This document shows, in pieces, positions 43,201 to 55,222 of a stretch of DNA of 64,000 bases; positions within the stretch are counted from its first letter, which is position 1, and each line of letters opens with the position of its first letter. Source of the DNA: Strigamia acuminata (Eukaryota; Arthropoda; Chilopoda; Geophilomorpha; Linotaeniidae). The stretch covers positions 33,165,608 through 33,229,607 of the forward strand of contig OX442314.1 in assembly GCA_949358305.1 (NCBI GenBank), given 5' to 3'. A program made the translations under genes and the position numbers. The notes beneath the pieces were generated by a model. That model searched no databases. It worked only from the letters and a program-made list of their open reading frames with translations, and had not been told where the DNA came from.

Positions 43201-45012
43201 ACCTTGTACAGTGCGTTGACCGAAGTACTTAAAGAAGTCCCTCCTACAAGGAGAGAAATAATAGATGCTCAGTTACTAGATACTGAATGCAAACGCATTC
43301 GGGAATACTTATTGAATGACAAGGTTGTTGGGATACCACAATCTGAAATAAAAGAATGGAAAAACAAAGTCAAAAACTATTGTTTGGACAAAAAAGAAGT
43401 TGATGGTGATCAAATGATCATCTATTTTAACCCTTCGTTCGAAGAGGAATTAAACGATTCAAGAAATGGCTTTAAAGCCGTTGTACCCAGTTCACTCGTA
43501 AAACGAGTACTCTTCGCTTGTCATGGCCACCCCCTAAGCGGTCACGCTGGGATGAGTAAGACGCTTGAGAAAACGCGTTTAATATATTTCTGGCCTGGTA
43601 TGAGTAGAAGTGTCAGGAACTACGTCAAAAGCTGCACGCACTGTGCTCAGTACAAGCCTATTCAACAGAAAAGGCACGCAGCTCCTTACACACCACACAA
43701 CATGACCAATCCTTGGGAATGTATTAACATGGACTTGATGGGCCCGAAACCCGCGGGAAGGTCCCAAAATCAGTATATCTTTGTCATTATTGACAATTGT
43801 ACCAAGTTCGTTGAAATTAAGGCTTTGACAAAAGCCACGAGCGCTAACTGCGTTCAAGAATTAAGATCTGTTACAAACAGATGGGGACACCCCAAAAAGA
43901 TTGTGAGCGATAACGGAAAACAATTTGTTTCCGATATTTACAATGAGTATTGCGAAATGTACAACATTCGCCCGTCCCATACAAGCACGTATCATGCCCA
44001 GGCGAACCCGACAGAGCGAGCCAATAGAGATATAAAAACCATGCTGGCTTTGTACACAGATGTGCACACGCAATGGCCACGTTATTTAGACGAATTCGCG
44101 TTCGCGATGAGAAATAATATCTCAGCGGCAACGGGCTCAAGCCCGATGCTGCTGAACACGGGACGAATCGTAACATTACCTTTCGACCCAAGGATTATTA
44201 AACATGCCAATCCATTTGACAAAGAAAATCCAGAAAAATATGTCAGAGTACTATTAGATATATTACGCAGATCGCATCAAGAGATGCATCGCAGAATTCA
44301 ATTGAATTTTGAACGACATAGAAAAATACACGAACAAAAGTTCGTAATTACGGAGTTCGAAGTTGGAGATTTAGTTTGGAAACAGACTCACATTCTCTCG
44401 TGCGCAGATAAAAATATCTCCGCTGGATTTGCCGAGAAGAGAGATGGACCGTGGGAAATTACTAAAGTACTTCCTGGCGGAGCGTATAAATTACGCAAAT
44501 TAGCTGATGGTTCGATTGAAAAATCAGTAAATATTAAAGCGTTGTATCCCTATACTCCGTCGTACCCGATTGAGACTTGGAAAATAGGACAAAAGTCCGC
44601 CTCTTACTCGCCTCAAGAAAATCCTAAATGGATGGACGAAAGTAATCAACTTCCGGATGCTGAGGAAATGGAATTAATTCCTGAAACTTCCTCAGAAATT
44701 CCAATGGAATTATCTGACTCAACTTCAGTGCAGATTGACAAATCTGCGCCCACAAAGTCTAAACATAGACATAGACAACGCTTAACTGCTATGGAAAGGA
44801 AAGCGGCGTTAAAAAGAGGCGAAGTTCCAAAGAAACCGCCTCGAAAACCCCGCAAACCCCAACCGATAGTTCCACGAACTAGCACTCGTCCACGACGAGA
44901 ACGAAAACCAAACCCTAAATATGCAGATGAAAATTTCGTGCGAAACATCACTGCAGTATTTAAAAAACCATACCAACAACGAGGAAAAGCCTCAAAGTTC
45001 TGTTGGAATTGA
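40241..45012 (+). pseudogene. pol: Gypsy pol, plus copy, disrupted
   Basis: Very similar to the intact minus copy but with three lesions: a solo LTR at 41834-42407 after the RT domain (PTCAK); TGA at 42800-42802, where the minus copy has Trp in LAVVWAIDRF; and a 7-base deletion near 43002 that shifts the frame after ADALSRA. Protease DTGAS, YLDD and the integrase zinc site and triad are all still readable. It cannot be translated through. Confidence 0.93.
41834..42407 (+). mobile_element. Solo LTR of a copia-like element
   Basis: A 574-bp insert starting TGTTGGTGTGC and ending CTCTGCTACA, flanked by an exact 5-bp duplication CTAAA (41829-41833 and 42408-42412). Ends and duplication length match the copia LTR pattern, but the body differs from the 471-bp LTR at 31362, so it belongs to a different family. 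There is no internal region: a recombination product. Orientation is inferred from TGTTG...TACA. Confidence 0.85.
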
Positions 45013-46070
45013 TAAGTTTTATTCAAAACTTGAAGACTGTAATTATTTACATGTCTGACAGGTGTAGTGATTTATAATCTCAACACCGGGGGACAAGATA
45101 TTACGATATTTATGGAAATTTATATTAAAAATATGAATTTGTTGCGATGAATTAAATATTCGGTAGAATATTTTAATTTTTTGGTCGTATTTACATGTAT
45201 TTTAACCAAAATACAGAGAATTACTTTGAAAAGTGATAATCTCGCGTAATTACGAAGGTACGAGACTTACGAGGTGTGATTAAACCTCGAACCCGACAAT
45301 TAATAGGGAATAAAATTCCCAGGGTTCATTGCACAAAAACACTTCGTTAAACACACGGATACTAGTGACTTCGTCCCTTCAACCCGTCTTCGCGTTTCTA
45401 CTCAGAGATTTCAACGCTAATTCAGTTAGCCGATTCAAGCAAGGAAAACAAGCTTCAACAGTAAGTAGTTTTCGAAATTATTCTGACCAAAGAATTCCAA
45501 AAAATTGTTCGCAACAATTAAAAAATATCGGCGTCCCGATATAAAAAAAATTAGAAGTTCACGTGTTGTTATAAGCGTGAATCGGCATTAAATCACTCTG
45601 GAAGTTTAGCTATTCAGTCGAATAGTTGGGTTAAATATTAATAATGAATTATTAAGATTTAAGTACGTAGGCACTAATTATTTAAATCAAGTCGCGGTCG
45701 AGGCTTGTATAAATTATTTGGCGATGAATTTTCGATGTAAGATATTTATTAGACTAAGTGTTAATTAATTAATACGAAAGTTATTTTTGATACTCGAAAG
45801 TTGGATTAAATAGTTTAAAGAAACTAAAAGAATTTTTCTTTTGAAAAATCAACAAGTTGCGATTTTTCGATGAAAATCTTTGCCGGCGAGTCCATTCTCG
45901 TGTCATAAACACAAGGGGAATGTGACTCATTAGTGTCACGTGTTAAGGGTTATAAATAACTCGAGTTGTGTATTTTCGTTGCGAACAATACGTTTTAAAT
46001 TCTTTGGACTCAAGGAATGACTATTTAGAGTGGAATTATTTTTAATAAAATAATTTATTTGCGTCTGCAG
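45013..46070 (+). other. Gypsy spacer between pol and ORF3, plus copy
   Basis: Matches 14827-15871 of the minus copy. No ORF. It ends TTGCGTCTGCAG, the acceptor-like site directly before the ORF3 ATG. Confidence 0.55.
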
Positions 46071-47588
46071 ATGGGAAGTGGTAAACACCGTTCAAAACGG
46101 AGTCATCGACGTCACCGTCATGAAAGCTCCAGCTCGTCCACCTCGTCTAGTGACGAGCAACGCCGTTCAGCGGAACGTGCTTACATGAGGGCCCAACCGA
46201 TACCGACGGCGCCCGCCTCGATGTACGCCCTGACGCCGCTGCAACTCGCAACGCTTAATTGGCTGAGCGTCCATCCGGACGGACTTCCGCTGGATTTGAA
46301 TTCGATGATGCAGGCCCCGTCCACTTCTGCGCAGCCAACTGTTTATGAGTCGGCGCAATTGGCCCCGTTGGCCCAGGTAGCATATCCGCCTGTAAACGTT
46401 ATCAACGTCCCGTTGGCCCCGCATTCGCCAGAATTTCGGCCGCCAACTGCAAGCGTGGCGCCTACCGTCGCCAACACGTCGAATGCAGCTGCACCGACTG
46501 TGGCAGGACAATCAACGTCTGTTGCACATCTTCCTGCCGGTGCTGAATCTTCGGCATCCGAATATGGATGGAACGAGCCGCCACCGGGCGCCCTGCGTTT
46601 TTCGGAGCCTGTTTCTCGCAACCGCGAGTACCGAGCCGCCAATAAGGCAAGAAAAAAAGACGAGAAGGCCCGCCTGCGCAAAGAACAGTGAGAGCGTGAC
46701 ATGGCAGCCGGAATACCTCACGATAACATCGTGACGGACCAGGCAACAGAGACGATCTGCCCATTTTGCGTCGGCTGTGGGTGGTGCTGCGGTGCATCCG
46801 CAGGTTCTTCTCTAATGCGTTGTCCAAACTGCCGTGGAAGGAAAACGCGACCGCGTTCGGAGCCGTGGCGCAAGGAGGTTCAGCCCCACGTGGTGAAAGG
46901 CATTAAGCCTAACGAGAAGCGATGTTGGGCTCACTGCCCCAAGTGCCGATTGTTTCTAAACAGCCGCGGCGAGGCTGTGTACATCGACCCGCGCTTCCTC
47001 ACCTGGACCCGTGCTGAAGCCAACGCCGGCGTAAGAGTCGAACTCCTTCGACAATCACCGCCGCCGTCCGAGGACTCTGAAGTTTCTACTGAAACTGTCC
47101 AGGCCGCCGACAGCGTTGGAAGCGAGGTCGTAGAAGAAATCGTTCAACCGAGAACGATGTCGCGTGGACGAGGCTGTCTGACGCTCGACCGAGCGAGAGA
47201 AATTGCCAAAGTTCAACGAACCAACATCTTGGCACGAGGGCGAGCTCGTAAGCTTCAACAGGCTGTAGAAGCGTCGTCTAAACCCGTGGAGGATCCTCCA
47301 GCGGCAGTAACCGACGTGTCTAGCGCCCCTCCAGCGTCTAAGTCTGAGACTTCGGACGACGCTCAGTTTGAGGACGCCGAAGAGCTACTTTCTGTCATTG
47401 ATTTCGTGGCGGAGTTGCTCAAGGATCTGCCGTTCCCACCTCCGAGCCCAGAGGAAATTGAAGCGCCGGAGGAAGCTGTGTTTTCCGCCGTCTCGACAGA
47501 GGCGACTGAAGAGTCTGATTTCCTGACTTCTGCTGAAGTCGAGAAACCAGAAGTGAAGGATCCGACTGAAGTCGAGAAGAAGGAATGA
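46071..47588 (+). pseudogene. Gypsy ORF3, plus copy, one nonsense change
   Basis: Colinear with the intact minus-strand ORF3, starting at the ATG of MGSGKHRSKRSH. A TGA at 46689-46691 (Cys in the minus copy, at about residue 207) splits it. The frame then continues to 47588 with both zinc clusters (CPFCVGCGWCCG, CPNCRGRK, CWAHCPKC) intact. Most other differences are conservative, such as VE versus VG and EEFVRP versus EEIVQP. The protein was therefore probably functional until this single change. Confidence 0.9.
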
Positions 47589-48160
47589 AAGGGACAAAAT
47601 TAACATTCGTTATTTTTTCCGAGTGGAGATTTTTATGACTAAAAATGTTCCAAGTGTTTGTTGTGTGGTTTTTTGCAATTACGAAATATTCCCACGAGTA
47701 TTGTGTTTGTTTGTTTCAAGATCTTGAACTAATCATTAAAATACTCGAACGAGTATAGTTTAATTTAAAAATTGGATTCAATTTAATTTGTTTTGTTTTC
47801 GAATTCAATTTGAGTGTTTATTGAACTAATCATATTAATATATGTTTGTTTGATTTATTTGCGAATTTCATAATTATTTGTGGAAATTGTGTTTGTTTTG
47901 CTTTGTTCAAAGTGTTGAAGAATTTCAAGTTGAAATTCAATAATTTTTATGACAATCGTAATAAAAATTAGTAGTTTAGATTTTCGATAAATAAAATTTT
48001 GCATAAGTTTATTTTTTATTGATTATCTTGTTGATTAATAAACTAGGAAAGAAGTTTATTTGATGGAGAAAATAAAATTTCTATCGAAATTAGTTTTCTC
48101 GAACATGTGTTCATGTTCGGACGAGTTCATTTCCGTCGCTTAGCAACCGGGAGTTGCGTT
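47589..48160 (+). other. Gypsy spacer after ORF3, plus copy
   Basis: AT-rich, matches 12700-13308 of the minus copy in reverse. Interrupted by the MULE, then continues at 50352. Confidence 0.6.
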
Positions 48161-48175
48161 GTACAGGGGGGGTTT

Positions 48176-48375
48176 CTTCATTTCGTCGCCCTTCATTTCG
48201 TCGCCACGTCATTTCGTCGCCCTTTTTGGCGACGAAATGACGCTCAAAATGGAAAAAGGGCGACGAAATGAAGGGCGACGAAATGATACGGTTGAACATC
48301 CGAAAAAAGCCAAAGCAAACAGAAAGGCGACGAAATGACACGGCGACGAAATGAAGAGCGACGAAATGATACAGT
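48176..48375. repeat. Left subterminal repeat array of the MULE
   Basis: Three copies of TCATTTCGTCGCC are followed by about six of GGCGACGAAATGA in the opposite orientation, the last starting AGCGACG. The switch in orientation happens at CCCTTTTTGGCGACG near 48221-48235. These are probable transposase-binding sites. Confidence 0.85.
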
Positions 48376-48427
48376 TGATTACAAAACCAAATGATAGGAT
48401 TAAAGAACGCAATTATTTATTATAAGT

Positions 48428-49987
48428 TTATGAAAATTTGTAAATGTGAGCAATGCCAAGAATGAATTCTAATGGAGTCATGGTAAGCCTATCTGCCACC
48501 AGAGACTTTAGTTTGGCCTCTAAAATTTCCAGGTCTTTTTTCTTCTTTGGTCGTGGAATTCTACGTCTTACCTTTTCAATGGCGATCTCCGTATCAGCCT
48601 GCTCTCGCTGAAGCACAACAAACATTCGGAATAAACCAATGTGTCTGACTCCAATTAGCAGGTTAAATCTAAAATGCCAAGATTCAACAGGATTCGTTGT
48701 ACGCGGTTGATTCTGTCTACAAACCACATATGAACTCCACAACGTGGGTGGGAAAAGGGGTGCAGACCGTAATCCATTTTGCTTGATCTTACCGAAAATG
48801 TAATTTTCTTCCCACCACTGTAACAGTTCTCTGGTTCCTTGACCAAACTGGGGTTTCAATTCTCGGTACGTCTGCTTAATCTTATTAGCAGGTAGAAATG
48901 AGAGTGCCGAAAGCTGTCTGCATGCGAGGTTGAACTGTAAGTCCTTTCGGTATCTGCGCATAAGCCCCTCATGCTGCAGATGTGCGATTATAGTGTGGGC
49001 TAAATGAAAGTAACAGGCATGTAATGTGGTATTCGGAAACGTTTCCTTAGCCGCATTGAGAACTGCTACTTCGAAGTCACTAATGAAGAATTTGGGATCC
49101 AGGTCTGTCCCAAACAATTCATCAATTAAACTACTAACCTTTCGAAACATCAGCAAGTAAGCTTCTTTGGTTTTTCTCTCCATCAAGCAGAATACCAGCG
49201 GTAATATTCGCTTAAATGGGTCTAATGTCCCAACTTCGGCATGTAGGGTGTACAGCTGCATAAACCGCTCGGGCACACACTTAAACGTCCCATCGCCGAG
49301 AATGCTTTTCGCCTTACTAAGATAACGCAAATTCTCCTCTGTCGTAAACATGATCATCCTGCAACCGGAATCTGTGCGAAGGATGTGCATAAAGCGGTGG
49401 CCGTTCAACGTTTCAGAAAACGGTTCGATCATTTCCCAAGTCAAATTATTCAAGAACTTCGGTTCCTTAGGTAATTCGGTACGTCGCGATCGCTGCAAGG
49501 CTTGACTTAGCGCACTGTTAGTAGGAAGAGCTAACCGTGCTTCAGCGTCTGATCCAGCTACTGTGGATTGGATTACAACCGAGGGTATCTCGTTCGTTTG
49601 CAAGGCACGTGTTTTTATCGCATGTCTGATTCGAATTACTTCGGCGCGCGTGTCATCTTCCAAATGGCAATGAGGAGTCGGTTCTTCAAGCTTTTCCGGT
49701 TCTGTCAGACTGTTATTCGTCTTCATTCGACCACTACACTTTTTGTACCACTTTTCACATTTCCAGTAAATGCGATCACGACCAGGATTGCGTTTTTCAA
49801 TTACGTAGGCGTATCCATCATAGCAGAGTTTTGGTTTGTTTCGATTCGTCTTTCCCATAACGATTTCCATAACGATGAGAGGATAAGACGATTTGAAGCG
49901 GATGAAGCGGATGAAACGATTCGAAGTTGCGAATGAAAAGAGTCGAAGCTGCGGATGAAACGCCAGATGATGAGACGACACAATCAT
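48428..49987 (-). CDS. MULE transposase with an N-terminal FLYWCH zinc finger
   Basis: 519 aa if the ATG of MIVSSHHLAF at 49987 is used; the ATG of MEIVMGKTNRNKPKL at 49870 is a good alternative and starts closer to the first domain. FLYWCH-type region: GYAYVIEKRNPGRDRIYWKC, then KKCSGRMK and a final HCHLE. The DDE core of the MULE family has Asp in ILGDGTFKC, Asp in FFISDFEVAVLNA followed by CYFHLAH (the C2H motif), and Glu in TNPVESWHFRFN. A basic segment RRRIPRPKKKKDLE lies near the C-terminus. All key residues are present and the frame is open, so the enzyme may be active. It catalyses cut-and-paste transposition and would act at the GGCGACGAAATGA arrays on both ends. Confidence 0.9.
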   Translation of the reverse strand: MIVSSHHLAFHPQLRLFSFATSNRFIRFIRFKSSYPLIVMEIVMGKTNRNKPKLCYDGYAYVIEKRNPGRDRIYWKCEKWYKKCSGRMKTNNSLTEPEKLEEPTPHCHLEDDTRAEVIRIRHAIKTRALQTNEIPSVVIQSTVAGSDAEARLALPTNSALSQALQRSRRTELPKEPKFLNNLTWEMIEPFSETLNGHRFMHILRTDSGCRMIMFTTEENLRYLSKAKSILGDGTFKCVPERFMQLYTLHAEVGTLDPFKRILPLVFCLMERKTKEAYLLMFRKVSSLIDELFGTDLDPKFFISDFEVAVLNAAKETFPNTTLHACYFHLAHTIIAHLQHEGLMRRYRKDLQFNLACRQLSALSFLPANKIKQTYRELKPQFGQGTRELLQWWEENYIFGKIKQNGLRSAPLFPPTLWSSYVVCRQNQPRTTNPVESWHFRFNLLIGVRHIGLFRMFVVLQREQADTEIAIEKVRRRIPRPKKKKDLEILEAKLKSLVADRLTMTPLEFILGIAHIYKFS

Positions 49988-50154
49988 CTTGATTTGCTGG
50001 TTATATAGTTCACAATCCAAAACGTAACAATGACGTTTTGGCCCGTTTTGGGATTTGAATTGTCACAACTCGTGACGTAAATTGTACGTAACCGCCAAAA
50101 CAAAACTGTACTGAAACTCCTCGCTGTTTGCAACAGAAATGCCACAACAATGAC

Positions 50155-50338
50155 ATGGCGACGAAATGATATGGCGACGAAATTATATGGCGACGAAATA
50201 ACACGGCGACGAAATGATATGGCGACGAAATGAGATGTTGAAGGAATGAAGGCGACGAAATGAAAAAAAAATTTCCAACATTGCATTTAACAAAAAAAAA
50301 TACGAGGGCGACGAAATGAATGGCGACGAAATGAATGG
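50155..50338. repeat. Right subterminal repeat array of the MULE
   Basis: About eight copies of GGCGACGAAATGA, all in one orientation, some with one change (AAATTA, AAATAA). Together with the left array this makes at least 17 sites in 2.2 kb. Confidence 0.85.
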
Positions 50339-50351
50339 ACTTCGTACAGGG

Positions 50352-50520
50352 AAGCCGATTAGTCTAATCGGGTGATGAAGTTTCTGAAAGAAATAACATG
50401 ATTAAGTTTAATAAAATACTTACCAAGTGGATTAATTCGATAGAATTAGGTGAACATTTCTTATACATTAAGAATGACAATTGAAGAGTTGGTAAACTCT
50501 ATGCTTGTCACCGGGGGATG
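50352..50520 (+). other. End of the gypsy spacer and polypurine tract, plus copy
   Basis: Continues the interrupted spacer (AAGCCGATTAGTCTAATCGG). It ends in CACCGGGGGATG (50509-50520), the polypurine tract next to the 3' LTR. Confidence 0.75.
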
Positions 50521-52274
50521 TGTGATGATTACAAATCCGTATTTATCAATGTTCACAATAGATGGCGCTGTTTATCAAACGCGCGTAATTCAAACTCGAT
50601 AAAACTAAAAAGTGTGATAAATAATTATTTAGACACGATGAATAAAATATAACTATTTTATTCGATATAAACTAAGTATTATTTACTTGACAATGTTGAT
50701 TCTATCGAATCAATATCCACATTACTTACCTGTCAAAGGGAACCAATCGGACCCTTCCGGACCCCAACTGGGCCCATCTGGACATAGTCATATATTAGGT
50801 CCGGACTAGTGACCCACGAATCCGCCGATTCGTACGCTGATTGGCTGTCGCCAATCTAGTAGTTCTACAGAACTATATAAGCATCAGTTTCTCACCCACT
50901 AACCCCCCTGGCTTGATAACTGAACTTGTATATTGTCTGTAGTTGAATTGTTATCGTTTGATTTCATTATTCTCTATCGACACATCAGGCCACCTCAGCT
51001 CTCCACAGTTAGTATTCATTACTATTTGTTATTGCTGTTGTAGGGCTATTTCGGGAAGGCTAACTCCGGTAATAGACATGCATTCGCATGAAATGGCCCC
51101 GTAACGTTAGCCAGCTGTTCTACGGGACAGTAGGACTTCGTACGGTGGCTTAATATAACGGTCGTATACAGTACGACCTTGCTAAATGAAAGTAGGTCCC
51201 TCAGCTAACTGGCCTCAGTCCGCTGCAGGATGGCTGTTGTAAACAGCCCACGCAGGTTCCCGTCTTTCTACGATTGGTCCTTCCGCTCGTTAAAAGTCGG
51301 TAAAGGCCTAATGCACAGGTAACACGCCGGGTTGGTAGCCCGTGAGTAATATCTTCAGATGTTGCGATAAATAACTACTTGGATAATGGTAATCCAACGG
51401 CAGTGGCCGATTAATATTTTACCCGGTGCTCGATCATTGGATCCCGCCATCGTAAGGCATGCTGGCGGATGGAGGAGTCAAATCCTCCCGCGATGGTTCT
51501 CTCGACCGTCGTGACGGTCCCCGCCCCATCGTACCCTCCGGGTTAGTAACCCGTGAACAGGAGTTGAACAACACTGTGTTAAACAAATTACTCGGGCATT
51601 GGTAATCCTGTATTGGCAATATCTTTTAAACCCGGTAAGTCCATAGAAATGTTTACCTGGTGGTTGGTACCACCGATAGCGAACTAAAGCGTACAATTAA
51701 ATACTCGGCGCCTGATCACGAGATCTTGTCGTCGTAAGGCATGCTGGCGGATGGAGTCTCAACAACTCCCGCGACGTTCTCTCAATTGTCGTGACGGTCC
51801 CCGCCCAATTAATATTTATATAACAATTCATTTGTTATATTCATTTAATCACTTTACTTTTTGTTCATTTGAATTATGGAATATTCTGCCGAATATTCCT
51901 GTTTATGCAAAGGACGCTTCGCATATTTAGATAATCGATGCTGCGGACCAAATACGTCTCCGTAGTGATATTTGTGACGATGCCGCAAGTCAGCCGTATC
52001 CCTCTGGCTTCGCCCGGATCCTCAACCAGTTGATGCCGCCCGTTTACACGCGTCAAGAACCCATCTTTGTTATTGTTATTATTCAGTAATAAATATGTTA
52101 TGTCACACTAAAAACTGTAAGTTATTTCTGCTCAGTCATGAATTCTTATTTTTACACAGACTTCTGTAAGCTTATCTCGGTTAGGTTGTTGCTACTCCTA
52201 GCAACGTCTTGTTTAAACCGATTATTTATCTATCTTAAATGGCTATTAAGTCAGCCAAAAGTAGAATCGTCACA
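50521..52274 (+). repeat. 3' LTR of the plus-strand gypsy element
   Basis: 1754 bp, paired with 28292-30046. Differences include a rearranged C-rich stretch (TTCTCACCCACTAACCCCCC versus TTCTCACTTCCCCCTGCCCC) and scattered substitutions. Structured modules are at 51464-51525 and 51746-51805. It is followed by AATT and the satellite. Confidence 0.95.
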
Positions 52275-55222
52275 AATTTTTAATTTCATGGTTGAAATTA
52301 TTAATTTTATGGTTGAAATTTTTAATTTCATGGTTGAAATTTTTAATTTCATGGTTGAAATTTTTAATTTCATGGTTGAAATTTTTAATTTCATGGTTGA
52401 AATTTTTAATTTCATGGTTGAAATTTTTAATTTCATGGTTGAAATTTTTAATTTCATGGTTGAAATTTTTAATTTCATGGTTGAAATTTTTAATTTCATG
52501 GTTGAAATTTTTAATTTCATGGTTGAAATTTTTAATTTCATGGTTGAAATTTTTAATTTCATGGTTGAAATTTTTAATTTCATGGTTGAAATTTTTAATT
52601 TCATGGTTGAAATTTTTAATTTCATGGTTGAAATTTTTAATTTCATGGTTGAAATTTTTAATTTCATGGTTGAAATTTTTAATTTCATGGTTGAAATTTT
52701 TAATTTCATGGTTGAAATTTTTAATTTCATGGTTGAAATTTTTAATTTCATGGTTGAAATTTTTAATTTCATGGTTGAAATTTTTAATTTCATGGTTGAA
52801 ATTTTTAATTTCATGGTTGAAATTTTTAATTTCATGGTTGAAATTTTTAATTTCATGGTTGAAATTTTTAATTTCATGGTTGAAATTTTTAATTTCATGG
52901 TTGAAATTTTTAATTTCATGGTTGAAATTTTTAATTTCATGGTTGAAATTTTTAATTTCATGGTTGAAATTTTTAATTTCATGGTTGAAATTTTTAATTT
53001 CATGGTTGAAATTTTTAATTTCATGGTTGAAATTTTTAATTTCATGGTTGAAATTTTTAATTTCATGGTTGAAATTTTTAATTTCATGGTTGAAATTTTT
53101 AATTTCATGGTTGAAATTTTTAATTTCATGGTTGAAATTTTTAATTTCATGGTTGAAATTTTTAATTTCATGGTTGAAATTTTTAATTTCATGGTTGAAA
53201 TTTTTAATTTCATGGTTGAAATTTTTAATTTCATGGTTGAAATTTTTAATTTCATGGTTGAAATTTTTAATTTCATGGTTGAAATTTTTAATTTCATGGT
53301 TGAAATTTTTAATTTCATGGTTGAAATTTTTAATTTCATGGTTGAAATTTTTAATTTCATGGTTGAAATTTTTAATTTCATGGTTGAAATTTTTAATTTC
53401 ATGGTTGAAATTTTTAATTTCATGGTTGAAATTTTTAATTTCATGGTTGAAATTTTTAATTTCATGGTTGAAATTTTTAATTTCATGGTTGAAATTTTTA
53501 ATTTCATGGTTGAAATTTTTAATTTCATGGTTGAAATTTTTAATTTCATGGTTGAAATTTTTAATTTCATGGTTGAAATTTTTAATTTCATGGTTGAAAT
53601 TTTTAATTTCATGGTTGAAATTTTTAATTTCATGGTTGAAATTTTTAATTTCATGGTTGAAATTTTTAATTTCATGGTTGAAATTTTTAATTTCATGGTT
53701 GAAATTTTTAATTTCATGGTTGAAATTTTTAATTTCATGGTTGAAATTTTTAATTTCATGGTTGAAATTTTTAATTTCATGGTTGAAATTTTTAATTTCA
53801 TGGTTGAAATTTTTAATTTCATGGTTGAAATTTTTAATTTCATGGTTGAAATTTTTAATTTCATGGTTGAAATTTTTAATTTCATGGTTGAAATTTTTAA
53901 TTTCATGGTTGAAATTTTTAATTTCATGGTTGAAATTTTTAATTTCATGGTTGAAATTTTTAATTTCATGGTTGAAATTTTTAATTTCATGGTTGAAATT
54001 TTTAATTTCATGGTTGAAATTTTTAATTTCATGGTTGAAATTTTTAATTTCATGGTTGAAATTTTTAATTTCATGGTTGAAATTTTTAATTTCATGGTTG
54101 AAATTTTTAATTTCATGGTTGAAATTTTTAATTTCATGGTTGAAATTTTTAATTTCATGGTTGAAATTTTTAATTTCATGGTTGAAATTTTTAATTTCAT
54201 GGTTGAAATTTTTAATTTCATGGTTGAAATTTTTAATTTCATGGTTGAAATTTTTAATTTCATGGTTGAAATTTTTAATTTCATGGTTGAAATTTTTAAT
54301 TTCATGGTTGAAATTTTTAATTTCATGGTTGAAATTTTTAATTTCATGGTTGAAATTTTTAATTTCATGGTTGAAATTTTTAATTTCATGGTTGAAATTT
54401 TTAATTTCATGGTTGAAATTTTTAATTTCATGGTTGAAATTTTTAATTTCATGGTTGAAATTTTTAATTTCATGGTTGAAATTTTTAATTTCATGGTTGA
54501 AATTTTTAATTTCATGGTTGAAATTTTTAATTTCATGGTTGAAATTTTTAATTTCATGGTTGAAATTTTTAATTTCATGGTTGAAATTTTTAATTTCATG
54601 GTTGAAATTTTTAATTTCATGGTTGAAATTTTTAATTTCATGGTTGAAATTTTTAATTTCATGGTTGAAATTTTTAATTTCATGGTTGAAATTTTTAATT
54701 TCATGGTTGAAATTTTTAATTTCATGGTTGAAATTTTTAATTTCATGGTTGAAATTTTTAATTTCATGGTTGAAATTTTTAATTTCATGGTTGAAATTTT
54801 TAATTTCATGGTTGAAATTTTTAATTTCATGGTTGAAATTTTTAATTTCATGGTTGAAATTTTTAATTTCATGGTTGAAATTTTTAATTTCATGGTTGAA
54901 ATTTTTAATTTCATGGTTGAAATTTTTAATTTCATGGTTGAAATTTTTAATTTCATGGTTGAAATTTTTAATTTCATGGTTGAAATTTTTAATTTCATGG
55001 TTGAAATTTTTAATTTCATGGTTGAAATTTTTAATTTCATGGTTGAAATTTTTAATTTCATGGTTGAAATTTTTAATTTCATGGTTGAAATTTTTAATTT
55101 CATGGTTGAAATTTTTAATTTCATGGTTGAAATTTTTAATTTCATGGTTGAAATTTTTAATTTCATGGTTGAAATTTTTAATTTCATGGTTGAAATTAAA
55201 AATTTCATGGTTGAAATTTTTG
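52275..55222. repeat. 21-bp satellite, right part (about 140 units)
   Basis: Same ATTTTTAATTTCATGGTTGAA unit as 27503-28291. Apart from the first two and last two units, it is essentially invariant. The TTTTTGATTTC variant of the left part is absent except at the extreme right edge. Long open frames through it are artefacts of the 21-base period. Confidence 0.97.

Larger units (their letters stand above)
48169..50343 (-). mobile_element. MULE-type DNA transposon with a FLYWCH transposase
   Basis: 2.2 kb inserted in the gypsy spacer. The duplication GTACAGGG is exact (48161-48168 and 50344-50351); the 8-base length is typical of Mutator-like elements. The ends are packed with copies of GGCGACGAAATGA or its complement. 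The outermost left side reads TTCATTTCGTCGCCCTTC, and the right end, reverse-complemented, reads TTCATTTCGTCGCCATTC, giving short inverted termini. It encodes one transposase. Confidence 0.88.
28292..52274 (+). mobile_element. Ty3/gypsy element, plus copy, decayed and carrying nested insertions
   Basis: Same family as 10812-25184, in the opposite orientation. It inserted into the 21-bp satellite with a 4-bp AATT duplication (28288-28291 and 52275-52278). Structure: 5' LTR, primer site, leader, gag (split by a copia element), pol (split by a solo LTR), ORF3 with one stop, spacer with a MULE, 3' LTR. Subtracting the three inserts and their duplications leaves about 14.4 kb. Its LTRs differ from each other at more sites than those of the minus copy, and its genes are broken, so it is the older copy. 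Confidence 0.95.
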
